From Malaya genurostris (lineage: Eukaryota; Arthropoda; Insecta; Diptera; Culicidae): a stretch of DNA of 64,000 nucleotides. The position numbers were made by a program, and so were the translations under genes. Under the pieces are notes generated by a model that worked only from the letters and a program-made list of their open reading frames with translations, was not told the origin of the DNA and made no database searches. This document shows, piece after piece, positions 1-10,659 of this stretch (position 1 is its first letter; the number at the start of each line of letters is the position of its first letter). The DNA lies in assembly GCF_030247185.1 (NCBI RefSeq), contig NC_080571.1, positions 83,275,025 to 83,339,024 on the forward strand. Reading direction: 5' to 3'.

Positions 1-13
1 AGTTCATTGTAGT

Positions 14-330
14 TTGAGTTTAATTGTCACATTATCTCCAAACCATTATTTCCTCTTCACAGACAATCTAAGCGCAACTGAAGCAATTCGCTCAAACATG
101 GCTTGTAAGAATGAACCGTTTTTCTTGGACAAAATAAGACAGTATCTGAACGACACATTGAATAATAATTATCAAATCACTATGCTCAGCTCATTGCTCC
201 AATCCAGGCTATGAAAGAGCCGACAATTTAGCCAAACGTAATGCTCTTGAAGGTGAAATTTATGAGCGACCGATTGCTTTCAACGAACACTATAAAGCGT
301 CTCCTGAGAACACTTTCCAGCTTCTTGAGA
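14..330 (+). pseudogene. Non-LTR retrotransposon RNase H fragment
   Basis: The frame starting at 14 reads NHYFLFTDNLSATEAIR and then FLDKIRQYLNDTLNNNYQIT. This matches, block for block, the RNase H domain of the intact LINE at 54621-58322 (DHYFIVSDSLSSIEALR ... YFLGKVREQL). After about 190 the match jumps frame to SSHCSNPGYERADNLAK and NALEGEIYERPIAFNE, corresponding to SHCSIRGNERADSLAK and GALEGDIYERPICFNE. It is therefore a frameshifted relic of a related but different element, cut off by the window edge. The catalytic Asp of the ERAD block is still present. Confidence 0.8.
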
Positions 331-714
331 TAAAGATTGTACGCATCCTTGCTCTTCGATGAGTTCAACCAATAGCCAGCTATTTTACTTTGAACAAAAA
401 TACATATCAGTAAGTATGCAAACAAACCAGAAATAGTTATAAGATCATGTACACTGAAATTATTTTTTACGTACTACGTTAAAAAAACGCGTGACTTCGG
501 AAATCCGCATAAAAAACGTGTATCTTTGTAAATCCGCGCAAAAGCCTCAAAACTAGAAAATTTTTAAAGCGAAATGTTTTAGAAATAAATGAAACATCGA
601 GTTGTGGTGTATTCTCAAAAAATATTAAAAAAAACTGTTTTACGAAATAGAACAAAGCACGCATCGTTTGTTCTGTGTTTTCTTCTTATTTCGGTGTGGT
701 ACATATTGTCATTC
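331..714. other. No gene recognised
   Basis: AT-rich sequence without a supportable reading frame. Around 480-570 there are short degenerate repeats of the type cgcgtgacttcggaaatccg. A similar patch lies at 2700-2790, so this may be an old copy of a repeat family; nothing more can be said. Confidence 0.4.
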
Positions 715-910
715 TGTACGGCGATTTGAATACTTTGACACTAATCGCCCTGTAACTGTGGAATCGGAAGTCGGAACCGGATGAAATTTCACAGTAGCTT
801 TAAAGACAATGTGAGCTTTAATTCAAATCAATATATGTGAAAATCGGTTCAAGCATCGCATTCTATTTCTTAAGTTTTGCTGCACCACTTTCGGTGCTTC
901 GGGAACAGGA
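715..910 (+). repeat. Dispersed ~120-bp unit family, diverged single unit
   Basis: Contains degenerate forms of the two hallmarks of the window's most abundant repeat: an accggaagtcggatcc-like block (ggaagtcggaaccggatg) followed about 60 bp later by tgtgaaaatcggttcaagc. It is more diverged than the copies at 1040-2640, 8085-8900 and 18865-19830. Confidence 0.6.
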
Positions 911-1039
911 AAAGGGGAGACTAGTAGTGCCTAATTAAGCTTTTATGCCCACAAACTAACATGCTATGCAAACTAGAAGAATTTATCAGACAGTTTTATG
1001 GGATTTGTACCTGTTTTTGACCATCGTTTGTGAAACGAA

Positions 1040-2640
1040 CTAATGAAATTGGTAATTTTCCGCTTATCACGCTTTAGTTCCGGAACCGGAAGTCGGATCT
1101 GGATAATATATCTGGATCTGGAAACTATAAGACCTTTCATTTGAATCTTAGTTTGTAAAAACGGTTGAGCTGTTTCAGATAAAATTGAATGCACACTTTT
1201 TCTCTAATTTTAACATATTACCATGCAACTCCAGAGCCGGAAGTTAGATCTAAATGAAATTCAATAGCAGGCTATGGGACCGTAAGACCTTTTATTTGAA
1301 TCATAGTTTGTGAAAATCGGTTCAGCCATCTCAGAAAAAAGTGAGTGCATATTTTTTCTATCTTTCGTCGTGAATACGACTTGCTTTACTATGGGGTGTC
1401 TTTTCAAAATTTACCCTCTGAGAGAGTGATAAGTTTTTGATCGTGAATATCTATTGTTGTATCTAACGAATCAACATAATTTTTGCTACATGCCATCGGA
1501 AATATGATCACAATTTTATGATAAAATTTTCAGTTTTGTGACATAGGCTCAAATAATTCAAAATTAAACTTTTCTGAAATGTTTGGTATAAACGAGTATC
1601 AAAGAGGATAATTCATAAGGCGCGTTTGCCTTTCTCGTATTTATAAAGCTCATAGCTCAGTGATCTGTGAAAGGATTTATATAATCTAACTACCAATAGA
1701 ATCGAAATTTTTCAATTTAAACGTGTATAGCAAAAGCATTGAAATATTCCGAAAAATTGTGAAAATCCGAAATGAAATAATCGACAATAAAATTCTGTAT
1801 GCGGCTATTTTTATAGCCGTTAGGACCGCCCAATAGTGAAAAAGCTACAAACGAAATCACATAAAAGGAAATCTCTTAACAAAAATTCAATCAGTTTGGA
1901 TTCTATCGCCACTGCGAGCAGATGTGTTTTGTGTCGTCTGCACAGCTAGTTTCGCTTTCGACAAGAGCGATTACGTCACAGCTGCCAGTCATTAGCATTG
2001 GTGAAAAAACAACGGTGAAGAGCATTGCACAAAATCAGCCGTTCTAATGGCTCTAAAAGTTTTCTAAAGAACTATTAGGATTTGTTGTTCGCAAATCGTA
2101 GGGAAATATCCTCAGTTTACTGCAATTCAAGAACAGTTTGCTTAGATTTGTGCACTTTTCGCTGTGTGAAATTCACAGTAATCGAGATCAACTGAAGCTT
2201 TCTTTGTTTTTGCGAAAAATGTGAAAAAGGGGAATGCTTGCATAATTATTACAATTGATATTCGGAAGTGTTGAGGAACATGTCAGTTGTTTTCGTATTC
2301 ACGACAACCAGTTATGTCTCTGACTATACCCACCCGCCTTTTTGGTGCATATCATCCTATATCTTCGGAACCGGAAGTCGGATCGAGATGAAATTCAATA
2401 GCAGGATATGGGACCATGAGACCTTTCATTTGAATCATAGTTTGTGAAAATCGGTTAAGCCATCTCCGAGAAAAGTGAGCGCATATTTTTGTTACATGCA
2501 TACATACATACACACACAGACATTTTCTCAGTTCGTCGAGCTGAGTCGAAAGGTATATAACATTCGGCCCACCGAGCCACGGTTAAAAAGTCGGGTTTCA
2601 CAGTGATTGCATAGCCTTTCTATATGAGAAAGGCAAAAAT
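1040..2640 (+). repeat. Dispersed ~120-bp unit family, copy split by an insertion
   Basis: Units run from about 1040 to 1366 and resume at 2340, each with ccggaagt, gacctttcatttgaatc and gaaaatcggttcagcc blocks. The copy ends near 2640 with the family terminus gcctttctatatgagaaagg, after a cacacacagacattttctca stretch and ttcgtcgagctgagtcgaa. The 1367-2310 block interrupts it and is a separate TIR element. Confidence 0.75.
1367..2310. mobile_element. Unclassified TIR element inserted in the dispersed repeat
   Basis: Begins with GTCGTGAATACGA and ends with the reverse complement (tcgtattcacgac, about 2295-2307), and it splits a dispersed-repeat copy in two. The right half (about 1910-2310) is shared with 45110-45705, including ccgttctaatgg and tctaaagaactatta, and the left end with 4499-4600. 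No coding capacity is seen, so it is a non-autonomous element of unknown superfamily. Confidence 0.6.
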
Positions 2641-4498
2641 CGAAACTTTCTTAGTGTCAGGGAGTTGACTTAAATAAATCGGGATAACACCATATCCGGA
2701 TAACTTTGAAAATTCGCGTTGAAATACCGCGTATTCTAGGAAATCCGTGTAAAAACTGCGTAACTTCGTAATTCCCCGTTTGAAAAAGTAAGCTTCTGTT
2801 TATTTTCAGAAAAATATTAGGATTAAAGTACTTATATGGTGGATACTACGGCAAAGAAAAACTAATATATATTGCCTTAAGAAATAAACGTATTTATGGG
2901 AAAAATTAAATCTTTTAACGCCTTTATAGGACGTTTAGTGATTTCGTGCTATGCGGCTTTCAGGGCCTTTATTGAAAGATCGATTTTAATATTGATTGCA
3001 TAGCTGTCTAAATGAGTAAAAGAAAAATTATTCTTCAAGGTTTCCGGAAAAAAAATCGAAGAAGTCACCATCGCAAATTGATACATTGAACGAGTTATTT
3101 CGTTTGGAAGGTGTATTTTAGTAGTTTAAAAAAAATTCGACATTTTCAAAGAATGAGAATTAACGTATCTCATAATCAACTAGATTTCAACCTTCGACAG
3201 AAATCATATTCACAGTATTACGGTAAACGGTCCAGTTGCGGTACACTATCTGCGTCCTACTTTAAACGAAGGACTTTGCTGGCTACACTCACTGGTCCAT
3301 TTCCAATGTGTACAATACACTGGTAATTACGCACCGTACATTTCCCGCTTGTTGCATAATTAGTTTTGTGGATATTTAAAGCACATCATTTTTTAGAGGC
3401 TTCACTACGGAAAACCCAAGGAGTGCAGCAGCTTAGTATCAAGTAGTTGTTTGGTATTTTTTAATGTTTGTGTATAAAGCACAATCTGCTAAGTAGTAAA
3501 ATAGCAAATAATTAGTGTTCTTTGATTGACTCGGTGATGTTCATGTTATGCCATATTTACAAAATATCATGTATGTACTTCACTATCGCTTCTGAAAATA
3601 ATCAGCGAACGATTGAAGTATGTATTCTCTTCTCCGGTCCGGTACTTTTTTCTCAGTATGTTTAGTACTTTTGACAGGGGAAACAGAATGAAGTGCAACG
3701 TTCTGCTCGGGCGCAATCTTCTCTGGCGAGGGGTAACTCCGGAGATTCTTTTCCAATCAACTAATTCTAAGTTATGAAATCGACTTGTCACTTCTACAGT
3801 ACTAGACAGAAACACTGCACTCTCTTCGGCCCTTAGAGCGTCTAATAAGCCAACACGGAAACATGGCTTAGTTAAAGCACTGAACGTCGTTCTACGCGAT
3901 CCGGTCCACAAGTTATGCACTATTTGATTGATTAACCGGTAGCATCCGTCGAAAAAGGGACACAAAGCACGATTTTCACCTGATAAATAGGTCGAATGGC
4001 GGACCGACAGTACGAACTGCCGGAGTGTGAAATGTGTGGTCACCGAAAGACGCTACCAAAATAACACATTGTCTGTCATTCACAGATCGACATGAACTAA
4101 AGAGCTGATTCCTGTCTAGCCGTGTGTTCGTTTGAACCCTTGGGCAGTAGCAAGTTGAAAGCAACATGTGTACTGTAAACGGAATCAGATGTATGTAGAC
4201 AGAAGATGTTGCTGGTGCTATCACGAAGCCGGCTAAGAATGTGTCGGTTTTGTAATACCATCGATGTGTGCTGCACGGGAATGTAAACTGTCTTACGTCG
4301 TATTGGTGAAACTGGCTGACAGATAGCTTCATACACGCTAAATGATCACAGGTATACAGGGTGATTATGCGGAACCAGGCAATGGTCGAATTGTTGAAAA
4401 TTACAATATTACTTATGCGTAAATAACCTTGAATGACAAACTGCAACAGAGCTGAAAGTTTATAAAAACTTTTATTGACTCCACAAGCATGCTTTTTG
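2641..4498. other. 1.9 kb without recognised genes
   Basis: Several open frames of 70-180 codons exist here (for example minus-strand frames at 3567-4043 and 3976-4521), but none resembles a known family and they overlap each other on the same strand. I treat them as chance frames. No TIRs or tandem repeats were recognised. Confidence 0.4.
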
Positions 4499-4903
4499 AC
4501 GTGAATACTTGCGTTGCCCACTAGAAGAGTGCTAAGTATTGATCGTAAATATCTATCATAGTGTCAAACCTAAGAACATCAATTTGGCTGTTTACAATCC
4601 AATATATGTTCAGTCATTTTTGTTAAAACTGACAGTTGTATAGGACAATTATGGAGAGCTTAGAATATAGGTTTTCTTAATTTTTTGATAGATTTGCTTG
4701 TGATGCTCCACGCTAATCATCAGAGATGAACACGATAAAATCTATTCAACATTGATTGTGACTAATTCACTTATTTACTTTTTTGCGTCGTTTACTGAAC
4801 TATTGACAATCATTTTCATCAACATTCAGCAGCAGAAGCTTTACGCTCGAGGAACATTGAATAAAATCAAAAACTCGGTGCCAGTTCTATTCATATTCAC
4901 GTC
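4499..4903. mobile_element. Diverged copy of the GTCGTGAATACGA element
   Basis: Starts gacgtgaatact and soon reads tgatcgtaaatatctatca, matching tgatcgtgaatatctattg at 1439 in the first copy. It ends ctattcatattcacgtcatc, an imperfect inverse of the start. It lies directly beside the 3' end of the ORF1-only LINE but is not part of it. Confidence 0.5.
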
Positions 4904-5912
4904 ATCCGGCAATACCCGCTTTTGAATAATAAAGTTGTTGCAGTTTTGTGATGCACTTTTCTTTATTTAAAAATATTTTATTCAGGCCTTTTTGCGTACA
5001 AGCTTTACGTGGCCAATTGAGCTGAGTTTTTAGATTTTTTTTTGTATTGGATCTCGTAGTCACCCTTTTTCTAGGGGGAGAGGCGCTTCCATTTCCCTCC
5101 TGCGAGGATTGAGGGGCAGTTTGTTCGCGGTTCGTCTCGTCATCCATTGCCGCATCGGTGGTATTGTTGTTGATTTCGTTGCTAGTTGCTGTAGATGCGT
5201 CTTGTTGTACATAGGTTGCAATTGCTGGTTGATTGATTGGTAAGTTGTTAACTGCAGCTGGTGTACTTTGTTCTATAGGGGATACGTTGGATGGTTTCGT
5301 TGAAGGAGATGCTTCACTGTTGTTGGTGACTGTTACAGGTGTACTGGGGTTGCTTAGGGTTGGTGTGAAGGAAGCACCGTTGTCCTTTGGTGTGGTTGTC
5401 TCCTTGTCCAGTTTATCACATGGCTTACCGTAGTGAACAGCTTTTTGCCAATATTGACATGTGGCTAACAGATTGTCATAGGTAACAAGTGATTTGCACG
5501 GGATTCTTGTATCCTGACCGAATGTTACATAAAAAGGTATAGGCCTCCTCAAGCGCATACGTAACAAACGTACGCCATTTAGAATACCGGGGAAAAATTT
5601 CTTCCACTTTTCTTTTTCGATAGAGAGAATCTCTCCGTAATGGGACATAGTTTTACGAATATAAGGATCGATGACGCTTGAGGAAAGATCATGCACACGC
5701 ACTTCTATAGCACTATCTTCCATATATACTGGAATGTTGTACTTGATATTTTCATGCTCCACATAGTGCACATTATTAGTGCACATTGAGATGCATTTGC
5801 TCCTTAAGCAAACCTTCAAGTTCTCGTATCGAAAGTCAAATTTTGCACTGCCTGAAGTCAACAACAATTGTATTCTTTCGTGTCGGCGGTAGCTTTTGTT
5901 CGTTTGGTTCAC
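4902..5912 (-). CDS. ORF1 (gag-like) protein of the half-LINE
   Basis: An open frame of 336 codons. The first ~150 residues resemble the ORF1 protein common in mosquito LINEs (IKYNIPVYMEDSAIEVRVHD, then FFPGILNGVRLLRMRLRRPI). They are followed by a single zinc knuckle, CQYWQKAVHYGKPC at about residues 152-165, in which the second Cys of CX2CX4HX4C is Trp. The C-terminal third is low-complexity, rich in Thr, Asn, Ser and Pro, with a basic patch (PPRKRVTTRSNTKKNLK). The frame runs through the 3' tail and about 57 nt into flanking DNA, so the original stop has probably been lost. ORF1 proteins bind their own RNA; here that is inferred from the family. Confidence 0.7.
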   Translation of the reverse strand: MNQTNKSYRRHERIQLLLTSGSAKFDFRYENLKVCLRSKCISMCTNNVHYVEHENIKYNIPVYMEDSAIEVRVHDLSSSVIDPYIRKTMSHYGEILSIEKEKWKKFFPGILNGVRLLRMRLRRPIPFYVTFGQDTRIPCKSLVTYDNLLATCQYWQKAVHYGKPCDKLDKETTTPKDNGASFTPTLSNPSTPVTVTNNSEASPSTKPSNVSPIEQSTPAAVNNLPINQPAIATYVQQDASTATSNEINNNTTDAAMDDETNREQTAPQSSQEGNGSASPPRKRVTTRSNTKKNLKTQLNWPRKACTQKGLNKIFLNKEKCITKLQQLYYSKAGIAG

Positions 5913-6025
5913 TCATTTTCGAGGTCTATTGTTCACTACAAAATACTGTACTTGGTTTCTTCTGTCCCCAACGTAAGCGGTTTTGTTTTATCGACTGACT
6001 TGGATGAGATGTGAAAGCGAACTGA
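4959..6025 (-). mobile_element. ORF1-only non-LTR retrotransposon (half-LINE)
   Basis: A 1.07-kb unit on the minus strand flanked by a 13-bp duplication with one mismatch: ttgtgatgcactt at 4946-4958 and ttgtgatgtactt at 6026-6038. Its 5' end (about 5915-6025) is shared with 23420-23520. It carries one gag-like frame and finishes with a LINE-like 3' tail: minus-strand ggccacgtaaagcttg, a little further cctgaataaaat, then an A-rich end. There is no endonuclease or reverse transcriptase and no room for one. It resembles the principle of mammalian half-LINEs. Mobilisation by a partner LINE is an inference. Confidence 0.75.
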
Positions 6026-6038
6026 TTGTGATGTACTT

Positions 6039-6259
6039 GACATATTCAACGCATATGATTCGATAATACGTAAGTAAAGCCTATCAATGATAATTTTCGG
6101 ACACTTCTTTCAGTCTATATTATGAATTATTTACGGATCGACGAAATGCTTCACCTAAATGACAACTCTCCACTTCATTTCGTGGTCCAACATGTTTACA
6201 TTCTTGTTTGTCGAATGAAGTGGAAATGCGCTAATGCATTTTGTACGAACGGTAGCAAA
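6039..6259. other. Short gap between elements
   Basis: No gene or repeat recognised. A minus-strand frame of 119 codons over 6196-6555 has no family resemblance and overlaps the transposase relic on the other strand. Confidence 0.4.
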
Positions 6260-6860
6260 ATTTGAATCTCTCGGTCCGCGAAACTAAAACTACCGAAATG
6301 TACCGTTTTTTCGTGTACCATAATGGACGATGGAACATGCGTGCTCGAAGAGTACAAACAGCTGCCGTCTGGTTTATCATTCAAAATAACGCCATTACCG
6401 AGCATTTCCAGACAAAGACGGTCTCCAAATTTCCGAATAAGTATTTGATTTGGCAGGTCATATATAGTCGTGGTCGAAAATCTAAAAGCTTCGTTTCTAC
6501 CTGCATTAATTATTAATAGACATGTGTAAGATAATGTTTTGGTGTGATTTGGCAATCTGTCCTGGAATTGTATACCGTACCGGAGGCCAAATTCGTACCA
6601 AAAACAGCCAATCCTCCAAACTCTCCAGAACTTTACCCAATAGAGAAGAACTAGGCTCTAGATAATTTATTCTGACTCGACTCATTAGAGCGGTTTCCTA
6701 TAGCCAAAAAAATCCGTCGAAGTGAAAGGGCAACATGAACTACATGGAACTGAACCAAATGTTGTAATATCTTCGAAAACCCCTCCCGCAAAAGGTAATT
6801 TAATGTGATTAGCTTCAAATTGATGCGACATGGGTTACTTAACATCGGTTAAATCCATAA
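6260..6860 (+). pseudogene. ITmD37E-type Tc1/mariner transposase relic
   Basis: Read in pieces, the plus strand gives FPNKYLIWQVIYSRGRKSK near 6430-6490. Then, in another frame, come AKFVPKTANPPNSPELYPIE and a stop directly after PIEKN near 6645-6655. These are the central and third-catalytic-residue blocks of mosquito D37E transposases (compare NPPNCPQLRPIEEFW at 51108). The Glu of the PIE block survives, but frameshifts and stops make it dead. No TIRs were located. Confidence 0.7.
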
Positions 6861-7194
6861 AGTTTTTTGGGTGGGCCAAAATATATGAAGTGGTAAAAAT
6901 ATCTCTGTTACCCTAATAAGGCAATTATTTCAATCAAAATTCGACCGGTTCGGTCATGGGTAGTTTGTTTGGCTATTAATTAATAAAACATGCATGATAG
7001 AAGAGTTTACTGGCTAGTTTTAATGAACTTATTCCATTTTCAATACCTACTAAAGATAAATTCAATGAAAAAATTATTTCAGAATATTGATAATAGATAC
7101 CAAGTTTCTGTTTCATTGCTTATTGTTTGACTTACCATGCTCCATTTCGATTAAACCAATTATTCGAAAATAAATGAACCCAACAGAATTCTGC

Positions 7195-7302
7195 ACTTTT
7201 ATTTTTGCCTTTCTCATATAGAAAGGTTATGCAATCACTTGAAAAACCAACTTGTTAACAATTGTATCATATACCATTCGACTCAGTTCATCGAGCTGAG
7301 CA

Positions 7303-7399
<97 letters not shown>

Positions 7400-8040
7400 T
7401 GCGTGTGGGTTAAGTATGTTCAATATTGTACACCGTCAATTAAACTGGCGAAACAAAAAACGTAAAAAAATTTCTAAATTGGTCTCAAAACTACACAAAT
7501 CAATAGTCATTGTCAGTAGGCAACTAAACAAACCGAGGAAATAGTGGTCACATATACCAAAATGAATCTCACTCACTTTTCTCAGCGATGGTTTGACCGA
7601 TTTCCACAAACTTAGATTCAAATGAAAGGTCTCACAGTCCCATACGGGATTCCATAATTTTATCCGGATCCGACTGGTCTCAAAACCACACAAATCGATA
7701 GTCATTAGATTCAAATGAAAGGTCCTGAGGTCCCATACGGAAATCTCTCAATTTCATCTGAATTCGACGTCCGGATCCGGAAATATAGGGTAAAGTGTGT
7801 TAAAAATTTCATACCATCACTGAAAAGAACGAAAAACCGTGAAAATATTCTAAATCGACCTCAAATCTTCTCCAATTGATAGTTTTTATCAGTAGGCGGT
7901 CAAAAACCGATTTCGGTTATTCTTTCAAGAATCGAAGAAAACTATTTTAAAGAATACCGCAGTACTATATATGATAGTATGATTGATATGAGAGAGGCAT
8001 CATTACACCACTAGGTGGAATAAAACAGATTTTTTTTGTA
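7195..8040 (-). repeat. Dispersed ~120-bp unit family, reverse copy with (GT)n
   Basis: Runs from the terminus tttgcctttctcatatagaa (7203) through the ccattcgactcagttcatcg block, a long GT microsatellite and inverted units (gatttccacaaacttagatt, ggtctcacagtcccatac) to the other terminus, ccactaggtggaataaaaca, at about 8010-8030. Both family termini are present, so this may be a full-length member of about 0.85 kb. Confidence 0.75.
7304..7398. repeat. (GT)n microsatellite, ~47 repeats
   Basis: Uninterrupted tgtgtg from about 7304 to 7398, ending in gagtgcgtgtgg. In other family members the same place holds only a short cacaca or tgtgtgt run (2510, 19940), so this copy has expanded. Confidence 0.95.
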
Positions 8041-8084
8041 TATGAAATTCAAGCTAAACAGGGTATTATTTTTAAATCAGTTAC

Positions 8085-8900
8085 ATAAAACCTACGCGAA
8101 GCATGCAATTTCGATGCAAATATGATTCGATGTTTCTGGTAAAATTATTTCAGGAGTTATGTATGGAATCATAATACCTTTTATTTGATTTCATTTCACC
8201 TAAGTTTGTAAAAATCAGACAAGCCGTCGCTGAGAAAAGTTAATTCGTTCCATTTTAGAGTTTGCGATTACTATTACCGGTACTTCCGGAACCGAAAGCC
8301 TATGGGACTGGTATGGCCGAAATGGATACGTTTGGCCGTCAACTGACAAGGCCTTTCCATGGGAACTGGTTTGAGTCCCCAGCAACCCAATTTTTCCGTG
8401 TTTTGCATCCTTGCTGCTTGAAATGTTCGACACTCTGTATCCTGTAAATCCGGACCCGGCAGTCGGATCTAGATGAAATTTAGAAGTTTTGTTTTGGAAT
8501 CATAAGACCATCAATTTGAATTGTAGTTAATAAAAATCGGCAACGCCATCTCTTTAAAAAATGAGTAAGTAATTTGGAATCGGAATTTTTACTATAAACA
8601 TCCTGTAATTCCGGAACCAGAAGTCGGATCCCGATAAAATTCAGGAGTTTTCTATGAGACTACAACACCTTTCATTTGAGTATAATTTTGTGAAAATCGG
8701 TTCAGCCATCTCCGAGAAAAGTTAGTACACATATTTTCTTTTTGTTTGCATTTTACTCCATAGCTACGGAACCGGAAGTCAGATCCAAACGAAATTCAGG
8801 AAGTTTGCATCCAACTGCAATACTTTTTATTTGAATCTAAGTGTGTGAAAATCGATTCAGCCATTTCCGTGAAAAGTTGTTACATAAAGTAAGAACAAGG
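8085..8900 (+). repeat. Dispersed unit family, four tandem ~110-bp units
   Basis: At least four successive units, each with a ccggaacc...agtcggatc block (8287, 8455, 8611, 8770), an acctttcatttgag-like block and gaaaatcggttcagcc. Spacing is about 110-160 bp. The array shows that the family is itself a tandem repeat inside a mobile unit. Confidence 0.7.
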
Positions 8901-8935
8901 GAACCAGTGATCAAGTGAACAAATCAGACGCGGCA

Positions 8936-9345
8936 ACTATGGGGGGCAACGCACTTTTTTATTTGAGGGGGGGGGGGGCAATATTTTGGCAACTGGAATA
9001 ATTATTAGAAAATTTGCTAGGAATATCTTATGATATAAAACTTTTTTCTGTTATCCCCGTAGTTCGTCTCCGAAATCCTTTACATTTCTTAACTAAGTTA
9101 CTAAAAATTTTGAACGAATTTACTATAATGTGAAATGTGCTATACTGTACCACTTTCGAATATTGGTTATTACTGGAATAGTAGGGAAAATGTTTGTGAT
9201 TTTTACTCGGTTGCTTTTTATTTGCTCTAACCTCTTCCTTTATAAAAATGCTTTATATATTGAAAAGTTTAATGATTTGTAGTAATAATTTTTTGTGCCC
9301 CACCCCCCCCCCCCCTCCCCCCCATATTTATCATCGAACTTGCCG
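8936..9345. repeat. G/C homopolymer element with inverted ends
   Basis: The left side has gcggcaactatggggggcaa and a G12 run; the right side has a C14 run, a second C run and gaacttgccgcccctg. The ends are therefore inversely related (gcggcaa / ttgccgc) over about 410 bp. Runs this long are error-prone in assemblies, so exact lengths should not be trusted. Confidence 0.45.
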
Positions 9346-9349
9346 CCCC

Positions 9350-10157
9350 TGGAACAAATAAACAAGAGAACAAGTAAACAAATGATCGGTATGGAAACAT
9401 AATACCAGAGCATAAAATAATTTCAGCAAGAAAGGGTTCATCGGTCACCGTCACCAATGAAATTAGCTGAGAAATACAGAGCTAGACTAATTCAGACTGT
9501 TTAATCCTTCAGGGTTTTCCGTTTCAGCTTCTGAGACAATTGACAGCAATCGAGTCCAAGAATTTTCTTTAACGATTTGATTTGATGTCGTGTTAGTTGA
9601 ATTGAGAAATTTGTGCCTTTTTCTGATCACGACCGAAAACCCATCGATCAACTTCAGCTTTAAAGAGGATTTTTTGGCGAACGATGACTGTTTGAGTAAT
9701 AATTTGAACACCATGCAAAATAAAAAAAAAAACAGAAATTTGTTTTTTTTTATGAGAGACTTCCACTTTATCCGGCATCCTCTTTATAATGAATGTTGAC
9801 AGATGGTTTATTGGTCGTTATCAGAGAAAACACGTGTTTTTTCCACGAAACACCCAATGCGAGAAACTACTATTTTAATATTTAATTTTTGTGATTTATG
9901 GTTTTCCGGTGCGATTTCTAACTACAACCCTACACGGAATAGCCGAACATGCTATTACAACTGAAATTGTAGATATATTCTGTAATTGTTAGGTGATCTA
10001 AGTTTACTAGCTTACTGATTATACGAAAAATCAACAGACAAGACAATACAATATTTTGACAATTTAAATATTTCAAATTTTTGAGCAACACGAATATGTT
10101 GTCAAGGGTGTATTTAAGCGAAAAAGTATAGTTATTTGGGAAAAGTACCGAAATTGA
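9350..10157. other. No gene recognised
   Basis: AT-rich. Overlapping short frames at 9487-9799 on both strands are not convincing, and no repeat ends were found. Confidence 0.4.
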
Positions 10158-10385
10158 TTGAAATCCCGTGTTGGCGGTTCAATGCATAGGACGCTGGTCT
10201 TACAAGCCAGTTGTCGTATGTTCGAGCCCCTACCTGGAAGGATTCTTAGTGTCAGTAGGATCCATATTACTAGCCATGCAATGATTCTGTACACTAAGAA
10301 TCGGCTGCGAAGTCTGTTGAAACAGAAAGGCCAAATTCCACAAAAGGAATGTAATGCCAAGACTTTGCTTATACCGAAATTGATA
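10158..10385 (+). repeat. tRNA-derived SINE (Feilai-like)
   Basis: Contains an A-box-like stretch (tggcggttcaatgcatagg) and, about 35 bp on, a B-box-like stretch (gtatgttcgagcccc), the spacing of an internal RNA polymerase III promoter. A non-tRNA body follows (ttcttagtgtcagtaggatc, cactaagaatcggctgcgaa) and ends near aatgccaagactttgct. This is the organisation of mosquito tRNA-related SINEs such as Feilai; the name is from memory. A more decayed copy lies at 38793. Confidence 0.75.
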
Positions 10386-10659
10386 ATATATTCTTGGGTT
10401 GAGTGAAAATGTAGGAAACGGTTTTGAATGTTTTGTATTATTTTTAGATAAAAATAGCAATTCGTTTGCGCTTTCGTCTAATTCCAGCTAATTACAAGCA
10501 AGTAATGTCTCTCAACACCAGGTTGCAAAATTTGTAGATTTTGTATTCAGCAGTCTGTTACTATGGGATTCTGTTGTATGTGCGGATTATGCTGCATACG
10601 GAATAGGAATATGTATTTTATGTATTTTATTGATCATGGGTTAGAACAATTCACGGTAT

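Noticed and set aside
3567..4521. Two minus-strand frames of 158 and 181 codons
   Set aside because: They overlap in different frames on the same strand, have no recognisable domain and no splice or codon-usage support.
6196..6555. 119-codon minus-strand frame
   Set aside because: Antisense of the ITmD37E relic on the plus strand.
7239..7544. Open frames with long Cys-Val runs
   Set aside because: They translate the (GT)n microsatellite and are not genes.
10158..10260. Possible tRNA gene
   Set aside because: A and B boxes are present but no cloverleaf with acceptor stem can be formed and a SINE body follows; it is a tRNA-derived SINE.
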